Assembly (NCBI GenBank): GCA_910588505.1
Contig: CAJUPQ010000007.1
Span: 8,034 to 72,033 of the forward strand
Direction of reading: 5' to 3'
DNA from: an uncultured Hungatella sp.
GTDB taxonomy: Bacteria; Bacillota; Clostridia; Lachnospirales; Lachnospiraceae
Length of the DNA: 64,000 bases
Shown: positions 8,102 through 17,740 of the stretch, in pieces
How positions within the stretch are numbered: the first letter of the stretch is position 1
How the letters are laid out: each line of letters starts with the position of its first letter
Position numbers and translations under genes: made by a program
Notes under the pieces: generated by a model
Database searches by the model: none
What the model was told of the DNA's origin: nothing
The model's input: the letters and a program-made list of their open reading frames with translations, nothing else

Positions 8102-9592
8102 TTATAACAGTTTCCGTTTTCTCTCAATCATCTCATCCACCCGCCCGATATACTGCTCCACATCCTTCACATTCTCCGCCCGCTCAATCCGGTTCTCGTC
8201 CCGGTATAGTACCTTGGTGGTACAGCCTGCTCCGCAGGCCACGATAGACTGTTTCTCCTCCATGATCAGAATATTATACAGGCACGCTTTCCCCGGCCGC
8301 GCATATCCCACATTCTCAAAGTTCCCCGCCATATTTTTCTGCCGGTACAGATAGTAGGGCTCCATCCCCATCTCAGCCGCATAGGCGGCGGTCAGATCGA
8401 TCATCTCCTGGGTTCCGGTGATCTTTAAGTCTTTATACACCTCTTTCATGGTATTGAGCCTGGCGGCCCGCTTTATGGCAAGGGAGTGGACAGTGATGCT
8501 GTCCGGGTTCAGCCGCCGTATCTCCTCCATGGTGGCTTTCACGTCCCGGACTTCTTCCTCCGGAAGCCCCACGATCAGATCCATATTGATGTTGTCAAAG
8601 CCCTCCTCCCTGGCCATGGCAAAGCAGTCTTTTACCATGTCCACGGTGTGGCGGCGGCCGATCAGATCCAGGGTGGCCTGCTTCATGGTTTGGGGGTTGA
8701 CGGAGATCCTGGTGACACCGTGTTTTTTCAGCACTGCCAGCTTTTCCCTGGTGATGCTGTCCGGCCTCCCTGCCTCCACGGTCAGCTCTTTTACGGCCCT
8801 TAGGTCAAAGGTCTTTTCAAGTGTTTCCAGGAGCCGGTCCAACTCTTCGGCCGGCAGGGAGGTGGGAGTTCCTCCGCCGAAGTACACGCTGTCCAGGGTC
8901 CTATTCCTCATCATCTCAGCCGTAGCCTTCATCTCCCGGGCCAGCGCGTCCAGGTAGAGGCCGGTCCGGCCTTTCCACTGTCCTATAGGAAATGAGGTGA
9001 AGGAGCAGTACAGACAGGTGGTGGGACAGAAGGGAATCCCGATGTACAGGCTGTATCCGTTTTCGTAGTTCAAAGTTTTTAGAAGCTCCCTCTCATGAAC
9101 CGCCGTCCTGATAGCCAGGCTGGTCTTCTCATCACTGGTAAAATACGTGTCTTTCATGCAGGCGGTGATCTCCTGGCAAGTCTGTCCCGCCTCCAGCTTT
9201 GTCATGACGATCTTGGTGGGGCGGATTCCGGTGAGGGTTCCCCAGGGAAGAAGGCGGCCGGTTTGAAGGACCAAAAGGGCGTAGAGCCGTCTCTTGATCC
9301 GGCTTTTCGTCTCCAGACGGTTCTCATAGTTGACTTCTATGGGTTCCTCCACGTGCTCCAGCTCTTCCTCAACCGCCTCCCCCATGTCTGCCGGCAGCTC
9401 CGGGATTTCCTGGCGCTTGTGGCTGACCACCTTTAGAGAAACGTGTCTCTTTGCCTGGTCCACCATGCCTTCCACGGAGAAGTCCGACTGGGGCGAAGGT
9501 TCATGAGAATAGATCTCGCCCGGGTAAAATGCCATAAGAAGTTCCCGGATGTCCTGCTCATAGGCTTTGTCGTTTAACAGAATCTCGATCAT
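8102..9592 (-). CDS. hemZ: Oxygen-independent coproporphyrinogen III oxidase-like radical SAM protein HemZ
   Basis: A 496-residue protein with an N-terminal region of about 175 residues typical of HemZ and lacking in HemN. The radical SAM core follows: CPTTCLYC (Cys 189, 193, 196) for the 4Fe-4S cluster, YFGGGTPTSL for SAM binding, then GRRHTVDMV and DLIVGLPEE. The C-terminal part carries the GYARPGKACLYN segment of coproporphyrinogen dehydrogenases. It would convert coproporphyrinogen III to protoporphyrinogen IX anaerobically; clostridial HemZ roles are not fully settled and heme-chaperone-like functions are possible. The start ATG overlaps the stop of the upstream MBL gene (ATGA), so the two form an operon. 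Confidence 0.93.
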   Translation of the reverse strand: MIEILLNDKAYEQDIRELLMAFYPGEIYSHEPSPQSDFSVEGMVDQAKRHVSLKVVSHKRQEIPELPADMGEAVEEELEHVEEPIEVNYENRLETKSRIKRRLYALLVLQTGRLLPWGTLTGIRPTKIVMTKLEAGQTCQEITACMKDTYFTSDEKTSLAIRTAVHERELLKTLNYENGYSLYIGIPFCPTTCLYCSFTSFPIGQWKGRTGLYLDALAREMKATAEMMRNRTLDSVYFGGGTPTSLPAEELDRLLETLEKTFDLRAVKELTVEAGRPDSITREKLAVLKKHGVTRISVNPQTMKQATLDLIGRRHTVDMVKDCFAMAREEGFDNINMDLIVGLPEEEVRDVKATMEEIRRLNPDSITVHSLAIKRAARLNTMKEVYKDLKITGTQEMIDLTAAYAAEMGMEPYYLYRQKNMAGNFENVGYARPGKACLYNILIMEEKQSIVACGAGCTTKVLYRDENRIERAENVKDVEQYIGRVDEMIERKRKLL

Positions 9593-10269
9593 GGCCGTCT
9601 CTGCCCTCTGTGGCGGGCGATGATGTTGTATTGCTTCTCATGGCCCATGGTGCTGCTTCCGCCGTGGCCCGGATACACCTTTGTCTCGTCCGGCAGCACA
9701 AACAGCTTTTTTACAACGGAGTCAATAATCTCCCCGGGTCTGGCCGTGGGAAGGTCTGTCCTGCCCACAGACTCCAAAAACAGGGTATCCCCGGAAAACA
9801 GCAGGTTCTCGTCTTCTATATAGTAGCACAGGCATCCTGCCGTGTGGCCCGGCGTGTGGATGACGCTCCACTTTTTGCCCAGCAGTTCCAATGTCTCCCC
9901 GTCTTTCAGCCATCTGTCCGCAGTCAGGGACATGGATTCCTCATAGGTGCTGCTTAGGTTCATGTCCGGTTCTTCCAGAAGCTCCATCTCCCTCTCGCTG
10001 GCCAGAATCGGGATGTGGAAGGTTCTGCGGATGTCCTCCGCTGCCAGGATGTGGTCAAAGTGGCCGTGGGTCAGTAAAATCGCCTTGGGCTCCACGTTCA
10101 GCTCCCTGCATTTGTTCAGGATGTAGGGGGCATTGTCGCCCGGGTCAATGATCACCCCCGGCTTTAAGCCGCCTTCTTCGCTGTTTTCGTCCCGCTCTTT
10201 TCTGTAGACGATGTAGCAGTTGGTGCTGACCATGCCAATGACGCAGCACTCTAGATTTAATGCTTTCAT
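9589..10269 (-). CDS. MBL-fold metallohydrolase (glyoxalase II-like)
   Basis: A 226-residue metallo-beta-lactamase-fold hydrolase. Metal ligands are visible in THGHFDHI (HxHxDH motif), HTPGHTAG, FSGDTLF and VYPGHG, in the usual order and spacing of the YcbL/YqgX-type hydroxyacylglutathione hydrolase-like group. No signal peptide is present, so it is cytosolic. GAGGAGG precedes the ATG. It is followed by hemZ with a 4-base overlap, the conserved arrangement in many Lachnospiraceae, just downstream of relA. The substrate is not determined by sequence; thioesters such as S-lactoyl-thiols are the family norm. Confidence 0.9.
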   Translation of the reverse strand: MKALNLECCVIGMVSTNCYIVYRKERDENSEEGGLKPGVIIDPGDNAPYILNKCRELNVEPKAILLTHGHFDHILAAEDIRRTFHIPILASEREMELLEEPDMNLSSTYEESMSLTADRWLKDGETLELLGKKWSVIHTPGHTAGCLCYYIEDENLLFSGDTLFLESVGRTDLPTARPGEIIDSVVKKLFVLPDETKVYPGHGGSSTMGHEKQYNIIARHRGQRRP

Positions 10270-10377
10270 TGCTCTTCCTCCTCATTTGATATGTGTGGGC
10301 AGGCGGCCTGCCCGGCGCTGCCTGCCAAATCGTCCAAGCTTATTTATCCTGAATGAATGAAGAAGAGAGAAAGCAGG

Positions 10378-12657
10378 TTATCCCGCTGTTCTCTCTATAT
10401 CCAAAATCCCCTCAATCTGTCTTAGCTTATCCGTCAGCCGGGTAAGCTCCTCCTTGCCGTGTATGTCAAAGGTCATGATGATGGTAGCCTTGCCCTGCTT
10501 GCTGGTCCGCACATTCATGGAAGTGATGTCTATCTGCCGCTCCGTAAATACTTTGGAGATATCCACAAACATGCCGATGCGGTTGTTGGCGTAGATCTGG
10601 ATCTCTGTGGAGTACCGCTCCTTGTTCTCCGCGCTCTCCGCCTGCTGCCACTCAGCGTCTATGAGCCGCACCCGCTCGCTCTCCTGGAGATTGATAATAT
10701 TGATACAATCCGTACGATGGATGGACACGCCTCTGCCTCTGGTAACAAATCCCACGATCTCGTCTCCGGGAACCGGGCTGCAGCACCTGGAGAAGCGGAC
10801 CGCCACGTCGTGGATGCCTCTGACCACGATCCCGCTTTTGGACTTTTTAGCCGCGGGAACCTTGTTAGTCATGTCCTCAAGGCCGTCCAGGATGTTGGCG
10901 TCCGTGACCTCCCGCTTCAGCTTTTTGTCCCTGGCCTCCAGCATCTTGTTGATGACCTGGCCTTCTTTCAGGCCGCCGTGGCCGATGGAAGCAAGCACGG
11001 AATCCCAGTCTTTGAAGGCGTACCGCTTCATAACCTTTTCCATAAATTCCGGCTTGTTCAGGTCCGGGTAATTGATCCCCTTGGCTTTGCAGTACCGCTC
11101 GATCATGTCCTTGCCCCGGACAATGTTGTCTTCTTTTAGTTCTGTCTTGAACCACTGGTTGATCTTGTTCTTGGCCTGAGTGCTCTTGACCAGCTTCAGC
11201 CAGTCGCGGCTGGGCCCTTTGGAGTTCTGGGAGGTGATGATCTCGATCCGGTCTCCGTTTTCAATGATATAGTCAATGTTCACCAGTTTTCCGTTGACCC
11301 TGGCGCCTACCATCTTGTTGCCCACGGCGCTGTGGATGGCGTAGGCGAAGTCAATGGGCGTCGAGCCGCTGGGAAGGGCTTTTACATCCCCTGATGGGGT
11401 GAAGCAGTATACATTGTCAGAGAACAGATCCAGATCGCTTTTGATCAGGCTTAAAAACTCTTTGTTGTCCGACATGTCCCGCTGCCACTCCAGGATCTGG
11501 CGCAGCCAGCTAAGCTTTGCCTCCTCGTCGCCGGCAGCCACCTGTCCGCTGCCGCTCTCTTTGTACTTCCAGTGAGCCGCAATGCCGTACTCCGCGGTGC
11601 GGTGCATCTCGTAGGTCCGGATCTGGATCTCAAAGGGCTGTCCGTTGCTGCCGATAAGAGTTGTGTGGAGGGACTGGTACATGTTGGGCTTTGGCATGGC
11701 GATGTAGTCTTTGAACCTGCCGGGAATGGGCTTATACAGCTCATGGATCACCCCCAGGGCCCCGTAGCAGTCTTTGACGGAATCCACGATGATCCGCACG
11801 GCGAACATGTCGTAAATCTGATCCAGGGTCTTATCCTGCTTGACCATCTTTTTATAGATGCTGAAAAAATGTTTTACCCTCCCGTCCACAGTGGACGCGA
11901 TCTCCGCGTCCGCCATGTGGTGCCTTACTTCTTCCACGATGTCATTGACAAATGCTTTTCTGGCTTCCTTATTTAAAGAGATCTTCTCTGCCAGGTCGTA
12001 GTACACTTCCGGCTTTAGGTATTTTAAAGACAGATCGTCCAGCTCCACTTTGATCTTGGAGATGCCCAGCCTGTGGGCAATGGGGGCGTAGATGTCCATG
12101 GTCTCCCTGGCTTTTTCTTTCTGCTTCTCCGGCTTCATAAATTCCAGGGTGCGCATATTGTGGAGGCGGTCCGCCAGCTTTATGAGGATCACCCGGATGT
12201 CTTTTGCCATGGCCAGAAACATCTTCCGCAGATTTTCTGCCTGGATCTCCACTTTGTCCATGGACCAGGACAGCTGGGTCAGCTTGGTCACCCCGTCTAC
12301 CAAAAGGGCCACCTCCGGCCCGAACACTTCCGTGATCTCGTCCAGGGTCATCACCGTGTCCTCCACCACGTCGTGGAGGATTCCTGCCACAATGCTCTCC
12401 TTATCCAGCTCCAGATCTGCCAGGATGATGGCCACGCAGAGGGGATGGATGATGTAGGGTTCCCCGGATTTGCGCTTCTGGTCTTTGTGGGCGTCCCTGG
12501 CAATCTGGTACGCCTTCTCCACCATGGTGATGTCGTCGGAAGGGTGGTACTTGTAGATGCTGCGAATCAGGTCATTATATAAAATCTCCGGACTTGTAAA
12601 GGAAGCCGGCGCCTCCAGCTCCCGCTCCAGCTGTCTCTCAGAATGGTTATTGGTCAT
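10378..12657 (-). CDS. relA: Bifunctional (p)ppGpp synthetase/hydrolase
   Basis: A 759-residue long RSH protein with all expected domains. An HD hydrolase domain is at the N-terminus (HP at about 72, HDVVEDT at 96-101). The synthetase domain contains RIIVDSVKDCYGALG and FKDYIAMPKPNMYQSLHTT. A TGS domain (about 405-465), a zinc-finger/alpha-helical region and a C-terminal ACT domain follow. Both catalytic motifs are intact, so it should both make and degrade the alarmone. It is transcribed toward the MBL-hemZ pair and divergently from map, with 228 bases of shared upstream sequence. Gene name relA/spoT/rel varies between annotations. Confidence 0.96.
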   Translation of the reverse strand: MTNNHSERQLERELEAPASFTSPEILYNDLIRSIYKYHPSDDITMVEKAYQIARDAHKDQKRKSGEPYIIHPLCVAIILADLELDKESIVAGILHDVVEDTVMTLDEITEVFGPEVALLVDGVTKLTQLSWSMDKVEIQAENLRKMFLAMAKDIRVILIKLADRLHNMRTLEFMKPEKQKEKARETMDIYAPIAHRLGISKIKVELDDLSLKYLKPEVYYDLAEKISLNKEARKAFVNDIVEEVRHHMADAEIASTVDGRVKHFFSIYKKMVKQDKTLDQIYDMFAVRIIVDSVKDCYGALGVIHELYKPIPGRFKDYIAMPKPNMYQSLHTTLIGSNGQPFEIQIRTYEMHRTAEYGIAAHWKYKESGSGQVAAGDEEAKLSWLRQILEWQRDMSDNKEFLSLIKSDLDLFSDNVYCFTPSGDVKALPSGSTPIDFAYAIHSAVGNKMVGARVNGKLVNIDYIIENGDRIEIITSQNSKGPSRDWLKLVKSTQAKNKINQWFKTELKEDNIVRGKDMIERYCKAKGINYPDLNKPEFMEKVMKRYAFKDWDSVLASIGHGGLKEGQVINKMLEARDKKLKREVTDANILDGLEDMTNKVPAAKKSKSGIVVRGIHDVAVRFSRCCSPVPGDEIVGFVTRGRGVSIHRTDCINIINLQESERVRLIDAEWQQAESAENKERYSTEIQIYANNRIGMFVDISKVFTERQIDITSMNVRTSKQGKATIIMTFDIHGKEELTRLTDKLRQIEGILDIERTAG

Positions 12658-12885
12658 ACATTCACCTTCTTAAGCGTATAAATTGTTCTGTCTCGATTAT
12701 TTTTATTATTATAAGTTTTCTTATTGGAAAAAGCAAGAGGAAACAAGCGGAATACTCTCCCCCTTTTTCATGAAATGTGCTATACTATGGGTAAAAATCG
12801 GCTCTAAGCGCCCCGGCCCTGCTTTATGCAGCATCCGCCGGCCCGTAAGCGCCAGCCGTAAATCCACAGACAAGGAGCAAACCCT

Positions 12886-13758
12886 ATGCATTTTCTTAAC
12901 CGGAACAATCCCTGCTGGTGCGGCAGCGGATTGAAGTATAAAAAATGCCACTATGATTTTGACCAGAAGATCGCCCAGTACCGACGTCAGGGACACATAG
13001 TCCCTTCCACCAGCATGATCAAGACCCCGCCCCAGATCCAGGCCATCCGGGAGAGCGCCAAGGTGAATGTGGCTGTCCTGGATTATGTGGCGGAACATAT
13101 AAAGGAGGGCGTCACCACCCAGGAGATCGACGACTGGGTGTGTCAGCAGACAGCCAGATACCACGCCTCTTCCGCCACCCTCCAGTTTGAGGGCTACCCC
13201 AAAAGCGTGTGTACCTCCATCAATGAGGTAGTATGCCACGGCATCCCCTCCCCGGATGTGGTGCTGAAAGACGGGGATATCGTCAATGTTGACTGTTCTA
13301 CTAATTTAAACGGGTATTTTTCCGACTCCTCCCGCATGTTCTGCATCGGCAATGTGTCGCCGGAGAAGAGAAAGCTGGTGGAGGTGACAAAGGAGTGCAT
13401 GGAACTGGGCCTTAAGGAAGTAAAGCCCTGGGGCTTTTTGGGCGATATGGCCCAGGCAGTCAATGACCACGCCAGAGCCAACGGTTTCCGTGTGGTGGTT
13501 GATATCGGCGGCCATGGGGTGGGCGTTGAGTTTCATGAGGATCCCTGGATCAGCTATGTGGCCAGGAAGGGTACGGAGATGCTGATGGTTCCCGGTATGA
13601 TGTTTACCATTGAGCCTATGATCAATATGGGGACTGAGGAGATCTATGTGGATGAGAAAGATGAGTGGACCGTGTACACGGCGGACGGGAAGCCGTCTGC
13701 CCAGTGGGAGATCCAGGTGCTGGTGACGGAGGACGGGCATGAGGTAATTTCCTGGTAG
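12886..13758 (+). CDS. map: Methionine aminopeptidase type I with N-terminal SEC-C zinc motif
   Basis: Residues 5-25 hold a SEC-C motif (NPCWCGSGLKYKKCH; Cys 10, 12, 21, His 22), expected to bind zinc and, as in the SecA tail, possibly to contact the ribosome. The rest is a type I MetAP: metal ligands in VNVDCSTNLNGYFSDSSRMF, GHGVGVEFHEDP, MMFTIEPM and WEIQVLV. It removes the initiator Met from nascent proteins. AAGGAG lies 7-8 bases before the ATG. A -10-like TATACT at 12781-12786 suggests its own promoter, divergent from relA. This SEC-C variant is common in Clostridia and may be a second MetAP beside the ribosomal-operon copy. Confidence 0.95.
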   Translation: MHFLNRNNPCWCGSGLKYKKCHYDFDQKIAQYRRQGHIVPSTSMIKTPPQIQAIRESAKVNVAVLDYVAEHIKEGVTTQEIDDWVCQQTARYHASSATLQFEGYPKSVCTSINEVVCHGIPSPDVVLKDGDIVNVDCSTNLNGYFSDSSRMFCIGNVSPEKRKLVEVTKECMELGLKEVKPWGFLGDMAQAVNDHARANGFRVVVDIGGHGVGVEFHEDPWISYVARKGTEMLMVPGMMFTIEPMINMGTEEIYVDEKDEWTVYTADGKPSAQWEIQVLVTEDGHEVISW

Positions 13759-13781
13759 GGACTGGAAATCAACAGACATGA

Positions 13782-13840
13782 CTGGCGGCATTGATGGGGC
13801 AAGGACAGGATTCATGCAATGCCGCCAGAACATGTTTTTA
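13782..13840 (+). terminator. Probable terminator of map
   Basis: CTGGCGGCATTG and CAATGCCGCCAG form a perfect 12-base inverted repeat (13782-13793 and 13817-13828) with a 23-base loop, followed by a run of five T at about 13833. It starts 23 bases after the map stop. The loop is longer than usual for an intrinsic terminator. Confidence 0.5.
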
Positions 13841-13873
13841 TCTTTACCCTGTTTCATCCCAATCTCTTTTGCT

Positions 13874-13900
13874 AAAAAGCCCTGCTTTCGCAGAGCTTTT
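13874..13900. terminator. Bidirectional terminator between map and the MATE gene
   Basis: AAAAGC-CCTGC pairs with GCAG-A-GCTTTT around a TTTC loop, with A and T runs on both sides. It lies between the convergent map and MATE genes. From 13901 to 14049 I see no gene. Confidence 0.6.
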
Positions 13901-14049
13901 CAGACATTTTCTTTTAGCAACCTGCACCGCCTAGCCGGATTGTGGTAAATGTCAAACCCTTATAAAGCTCATAAGGCACTGCACTCCGGCACAGCACCTT
14001 ACTTCAACGCTTGGCAGACACCCTAGTACGTCAATGCGGATTTTTACCT

Positions 14050-15435
14050 TCATCCCCCTAACGCCGTCTTATTCCATCTCCCCATCCGGTAGCACGCCGC
14101 CGTCATCACCGCGCCCAGTACCCAGGAGATCAGCAGTGAGATCCAGATACACTCATACCGCCCCTGAGGCAGTTCCGCCGTCTTTGTGACAGCCGCGATC
14201 CCATAGGCAAGAGGCACCCGGATCACAACTGTAGTGATCATGGAGATCCACATGGGAGTCATGGTATCCCCGGCTCCTCTCATGACCCCAGACAGACTCT
14301 GAGTCACTGCCATGGCTATGTATCCCACTGCCAGGATCTTCATCATGTCCGCGCTAAGGTTCACCAGCTCCTCCGTGTTGGTGAAGATCCCCATAAGAAG
14401 ATGGCCGAACACTACAATGATCCCCGTGATCACCGCGGAAGTCCCCACGGCAATCCAGGTTCCTTCTTTTGCTCCCTGCTTTACCCGGTCCAGCTTCCTG
14501 GCTCCCACGTTCTGTCCCGCGTAGGTGGTCATAGCCGTGCCGAAAGAGAAGTTGGGCATCATGGCAAATCCGTCCACCCTCATGATGATAACGTTGGCGG
14601 CGATGACAATCTCCCCAAAGCTGTTGGTCAAAGACTGAACCACAACCATGGCCAGGGAGAAGATGGCCTGGGTCACGCCGGAGGGAAGCCCCAGGCTTAA
14701 GACGGTCATAAGGTTGCCCTTGTTGGGCTTTAGATACTTTATCTTCATATCAAACAGATCCGTCATTCTCCGCAGCTTAAACACGCACATAACCGCGGAG
14801 ATCACCTGGGCGATGACCGTTGCAAGGGCTACCCCGGCCACCCCCATGTTGAGGCCTGCCACGAACCACACGTCCAGCACAATGTTAATGACGGTGGCCA
14901 CAAGCAGGTACACCAGGGCTGACAGGGAATCCCCCAGCCCCCGCAGCACGCCGCAGAGAATATTGTAGTAAGCCACTCCGCCGATTCCCATGAGGAGAAT
15001 AAACAGGTAGGAGGCGCACCAGTCGATAATACTGTCCGGCGTGTTGAGCATGTGCAGCACAGGCCGAATAATCATGGACCCGAAAACCATAAGAAAAACG
15101 GAAGCCGCCGCGGTCAGCGTGATGGTGCTTCCGATGGTCCGGGACAGATTCTCCCTGTCCCTGGAGCCGAAATACTGGGACACCATGATGCTGGCTCCCA
15201 TGGATATACCCACAAATAACACCAGAAGAAGGTTCAGCATAGGGCTTGCGCTTCCCACGGCCGCCAGGGCATTGTCCCCCACATACTTTCCCACCACAAT
15301 GCTGTCTACGGTGTTGTAAAGCTGCTGGGCGACATTGCCAATGAGCATGGGGATGGTAAAGGCCACGATCTTCTCCCAGGGCCTCCCCTCTGTCATATCC
15401 ACCTGAGCAAATAGCTGTTTGAATTTTGTCAACAT
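14050..15435 (-). CDS. MATE family efflux transporter
   Basis: A 461-residue integral membrane protein with twelve predicted membrane helices in two six-helix halves, each starting with the MATE-type motif (PMLIGNVAQQLYNTVDSIVVGKYVG in helix 1-2; PSGVTQAIFSLAMVVVQSLTNSFG in helix 7). This family exports cationic drugs and metabolites using a Na+ or H+ gradient. The substrate cannot be told from sequence. GGAG lies 9-10 bases before the ATG. It is a single-gene unit converging on map, and downstream of it lies the terminator at 13874-13900. Confidence 0.93.
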   Translation of the reverse strand: MLTKFKQLFAQVDMTEGRPWEKIVAFTIPMLIGNVAQQLYNTVDSIVVGKYVGDNALAAVGSASPMLNLLLVLFVGISMGASIMVSQYFGSRDRENLSRTIGSTITLTAAASVFLMVFGSMIIRPVLHMLNTPDSIIDWCASYLFILLMGIGGVAYYNILCGVLRGLGDSLSALVYLLVATVINIVLDVWFVAGLNMGVAGVALATVIAQVISAVMCVFKLRRMTDLFDMKIKYLKPNKGNLMTVLSLGLPSGVTQAIFSLAMVVVQSLTNSFGEIVIAANVIIMRVDGFAMMPNFSFGTAMTTYAGQNVGARKLDRVKQGAKEGTWIAVGTSAVITGIIVVFGHLLMGIFTNTEELVNLSADMMKILAVGYIAMAVTQSLSGVMRGAGDTMTPMWISMITTVVIRVPLAYGIAAVTKTAELPQGRYECIWISLLISWVLGAVMTAACYRMGRWNKTALGG

Positions 15436-15654
15436 AGTCTCTCACTCCTTCTCTGATGTCCTGTTTCCCTCATTTTGCTGAAATTTTCAAAAGCTGCTTC
15501 TTTCTATTCTAGCACATCTGCACAATTACTTGCAAGTACTTCGCCAAGGTTCGCCAATTAACCGGTTAATCTTGTACACCGGCCCCTTTCCCACATGCGC
15601 CATGTTCAGTCCCGAACTTGCCGCGAAAACAGCCGTTCCCCGTCATTTTCTCCC

Positions 15655-15711
15655 AACAAAAAACACGGCCTTCCTGCCGACGCTTCCCGCACCCGCAAAA
15701 AAGCCGTGTCC
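15655..15711 (-). terminator. Probable terminator of the TRAP operon
   Basis: On the minus strand GACACGGC and GCCGTGTTTTTT bracket a 33-base loop just after the dctM stop codon; the stem ends in a T run. The rest of the interval 15436-15654 carries the MATE promoter region and no gene that I can see. Confidence 0.55.
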
Positions 15712-15735
15712 TCTCCGTTTATTTTCATCGCCAAA

Positions 15736-17025
15736 TCACAGACTGTACCCCAGCATCAAAGGCAGCCATGTGGTAAGAGGCCCCCACAGGCTGATGGCCA
15801 GCAGCACAATGATATTGCAGATCAGATAAGGCAGCGCCCCTTTAAAGATGGCAATGATGGGCATTCGGTTAATCTTGTTGCAGGCATTGAGACACATACC
15901 CACAGGAGGAGTTACCAGACCGATAGCCAGACCGGTGATCATCATAGCGCCAAACTGCAGAGCAGAAAATCCATAATTTTGCATAACCGGAAGCATAATG
16001 GGCGTCAAAAGAAGGATGGCGGGGCTCACGTCAATAAACGTGCCGATCATCAGGATCATCACGCAGAACACCAGGGCAATCCCCCACGCCGGCATGTTAA
16101 GCCCGATAAAGAAATTGGCCACGATCTGGGGAACCTTCTGCATGGTCAGAACCCAGGTAAATATGGTGGTAAAGCCGATGATGATCATGATGGAGGAGGA
16201 AGAGATCAAAGTCTTCTTAAGGGCCTCCAGCACAGCCTTCCAGGTCAGCTCCTTGTACACGAAAAATCCCACAAGAAGAGAATACAGCACCGCCACGCCT
16301 GCGCTCTCCGACGCGGTACACACGCCAAAGGAAACGCAGATAATGATGAACAGAGGCATCAAAAGCGCGGGAATCCCCGACAAAATGGCGGACGCAAATT
16401 CCTTAAATACAAAGGGAGTCCTTTTGGGGTGCCATCCCCTCCTGTGGCTGATAATATACACCAAAACCAGCTGGGTCGCTCCGATCAGAAGCCCCGACAC
16501 TGCGCCTGCCATAAACAGCGCGCCTACGGAAGCCCCGGAAATCATGGAGTAGACGATCATAGGCGTTGACGGAGGAATGATCATTCCCATGGTGGAGGAC
16601 GCCACCGTGATACCTGCGGAGGCGTCCGGCGGATACCCCAGATCTTCCATGGCAGGGATCAGAATACTTCCCAGGGCAGAGGTGTCCGCCACAGAAGAGC
16701 CGGAGATACCTCCAAAGATCATGGAAGCCACAATATTCACCTCTCCAAGGCCGCCCCGAAAAGGCTTTAACAGCTGCAGACAGAAATTAATGATCCTCTT
16801 TGTGATGCCTCCGGTGTTCATCAGCTCCCCGGCCAGCATAAACAGGGGCATGGCAATCATCAGCTCGCTGTAAGCGCCGTTCCAGATCCTCTGGGGAACC
16901 ATGGACATAAACGTAGGGGCATTGGTGGAAATATAGGTAACGCAGGACGCTCCGATGGCAAAGGCCAGAGGCACGCCAAGAACCGCGAAGAAAATCAGCA
17001 GTATCAAAAGTATAATCATTGCCAT
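15736..17025 (-). CDS. dctM: TRAP transporter large permease subunit
   Basis: A 429-residue protein with about twelve hydrophobic helices and DctM-family landmarks: an N-terminal helix rich in L, I and F, AGELMNTGGIT, GGISGSSVADTSALGSILIPAM, and PPSTPMIVYS. With DctQ and a DctP binding protein it imports an organic acid (dicarboxylate, sialic or other sugar acid) using a Na+ gradient. It starts 26 bases after dctQ and lies at the operon end. Since dctP has lost its 5' part and the shared promoter region (see 18513), this subunit may be unexpressed or without its receptor. Confidence 0.95.
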   Translation of the reverse strand: MAMIILLILLIFFAVLGVPLAFAIGASCVTYISTNAPTFMSMVPQRIWNGAYSELMIAMPLFMLAGELMNTGGITKRIINFCLQLLKPFRGGLGEVNIVASMIFGGISGSSVADTSALGSILIPAMEDLGYPPDASAGITVASSTMGMIIPPSTPMIVYSMISGASVGALFMAGAVSGLLIGATQLVLVYIISHRRGWHPKRTPFVFKEFASAILSGIPALLMPLFIIICVSFGVCTASESAGVAVLYSLLVGFFVYKELTWKAVLEALKKTLISSSSIMIIIGFTTIFTWVLTMQKVPQIVANFFIGLNMPAWGIALVFCVMILMIGTFIDVSPAILLLTPIMLPVMQNYGFSALQFGAMMITGLAIGLVTPPVGMCLNACNKINRMPIIAIFKGALPYLICNIIVLLAISLWGPLTTWLPLMLGYSL

Positions 17026-17051
17026 AACCGATACTCAGCTCCTTTCTGAAC

Positions 17052-17564
17052 TTATGGGGTTTCTTTGGTAAGCACCTGATTCTTGGGCGCAAAGTAGGAA
17101 ACATCTGCTGTGACAAACTCAACAATCTTGATCACGATGCACAGCGCGCAGATTGCCCCGGACAGCGGCATGATCCCGTACATGTACTTCATGGGAATCT
17201 CCATGCCCTGGCTGATCTGCTTTCCCGCCACGCCCACATATTTGATCCCATGCCAGATGAACACCACGTCAACCACCAGCATGATCAGATAATTTACGAC
17301 TGTAAGCCACCTTTTGATATCCGGCCTTATCCTGTCATAGACAATGTCAATGATCACGTGTTCGCCTTTCAGAACATTGATTCCCATGCCCCAGAAGGTG
17401 GTGAAGGCAAACAGGGTCACATTAAACTCCGACAGCTCTTTCCAGCTGAGGGAGAAAAAGTAGCGCGCAATTACGGAAAAGATCACCAAAACTGCCAAAA
17501 GGCCCATAGCTGCCACGCCGATTCCAAAATACACCTGAAATACTTTTTCACCGATCTTTTTCAA
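17052..17564 (-). CDS. dctQ: TRAP transporter small permease subunit
   Basis: A 170-residue DctQ-family protein with four predicted helices and the typical FFSLSWKELSEFNVTLFAFTTFWG loop and LKGEHVIIDIVYDR motif. It forms the membrane complex with DctM. The annotated start is a TTG (KKIGEKVF); AAAGGGG lies rather far upstream (about 18 bases), so the true start may be an alternative codon slightly before it. A hairpin sits between it and dctP. Confidence 0.92.
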   Translation of the reverse strand: MKKIGEKVFQVYFGIGVAAMGLLAVLVIFSVIARYFFSLSWKELSEFNVTLFAFTTFWGMGINVLKGEHVIIDIVYDRIRPDIKRWLTVVNYLIMLVVDVVFIWHGIKYVGVAGKQISQGMEIPMKYMYGIMPLSGAICALCIVIKIVEFVTADVSYFAPKNQVLTKETP

Positions 17565-17645
17565 TTTTTCGATGATAACCAGCCCCTTTCCTGCTTCCGC
17601 CCTGACAGGCGGTTATTTTTACAACAATCTGTACTTAAAACCTGG

Positions 17646-17697
17646 AAAACTCCCGGAATACACCGGTTTGTCCGGGACAGCCGATTCCAGGAGTTTC
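17646..17697 (-). terminator. Intercistronic hairpin between dctP and dctQ
   Basis: AAACTCC-GGAAT and ATTCC-GGAGTTT pair with one mismatch on each side of a 24-base loop, followed by TTTCC on the minus strand. It starts 44 bases after the dctP stop. Such partial terminators in TRAP operons raise binding-protein yield over permease yield; that role here is inferred. Confidence 0.5.
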
Positions 17698-17740
17698 TGA
17701 TTTTAAGTAGCTTTTTTGATGACTATGGGATCATCTCCCT

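Noticed and set aside
10300..10335. GC-rich palindromes between the MBL gene and relA as a terminator
   Set aside because: Short self-complementary GGCAGGC/GCCTGCC blocks are present but no T run follows on either strand. They could be chance or a processing site.
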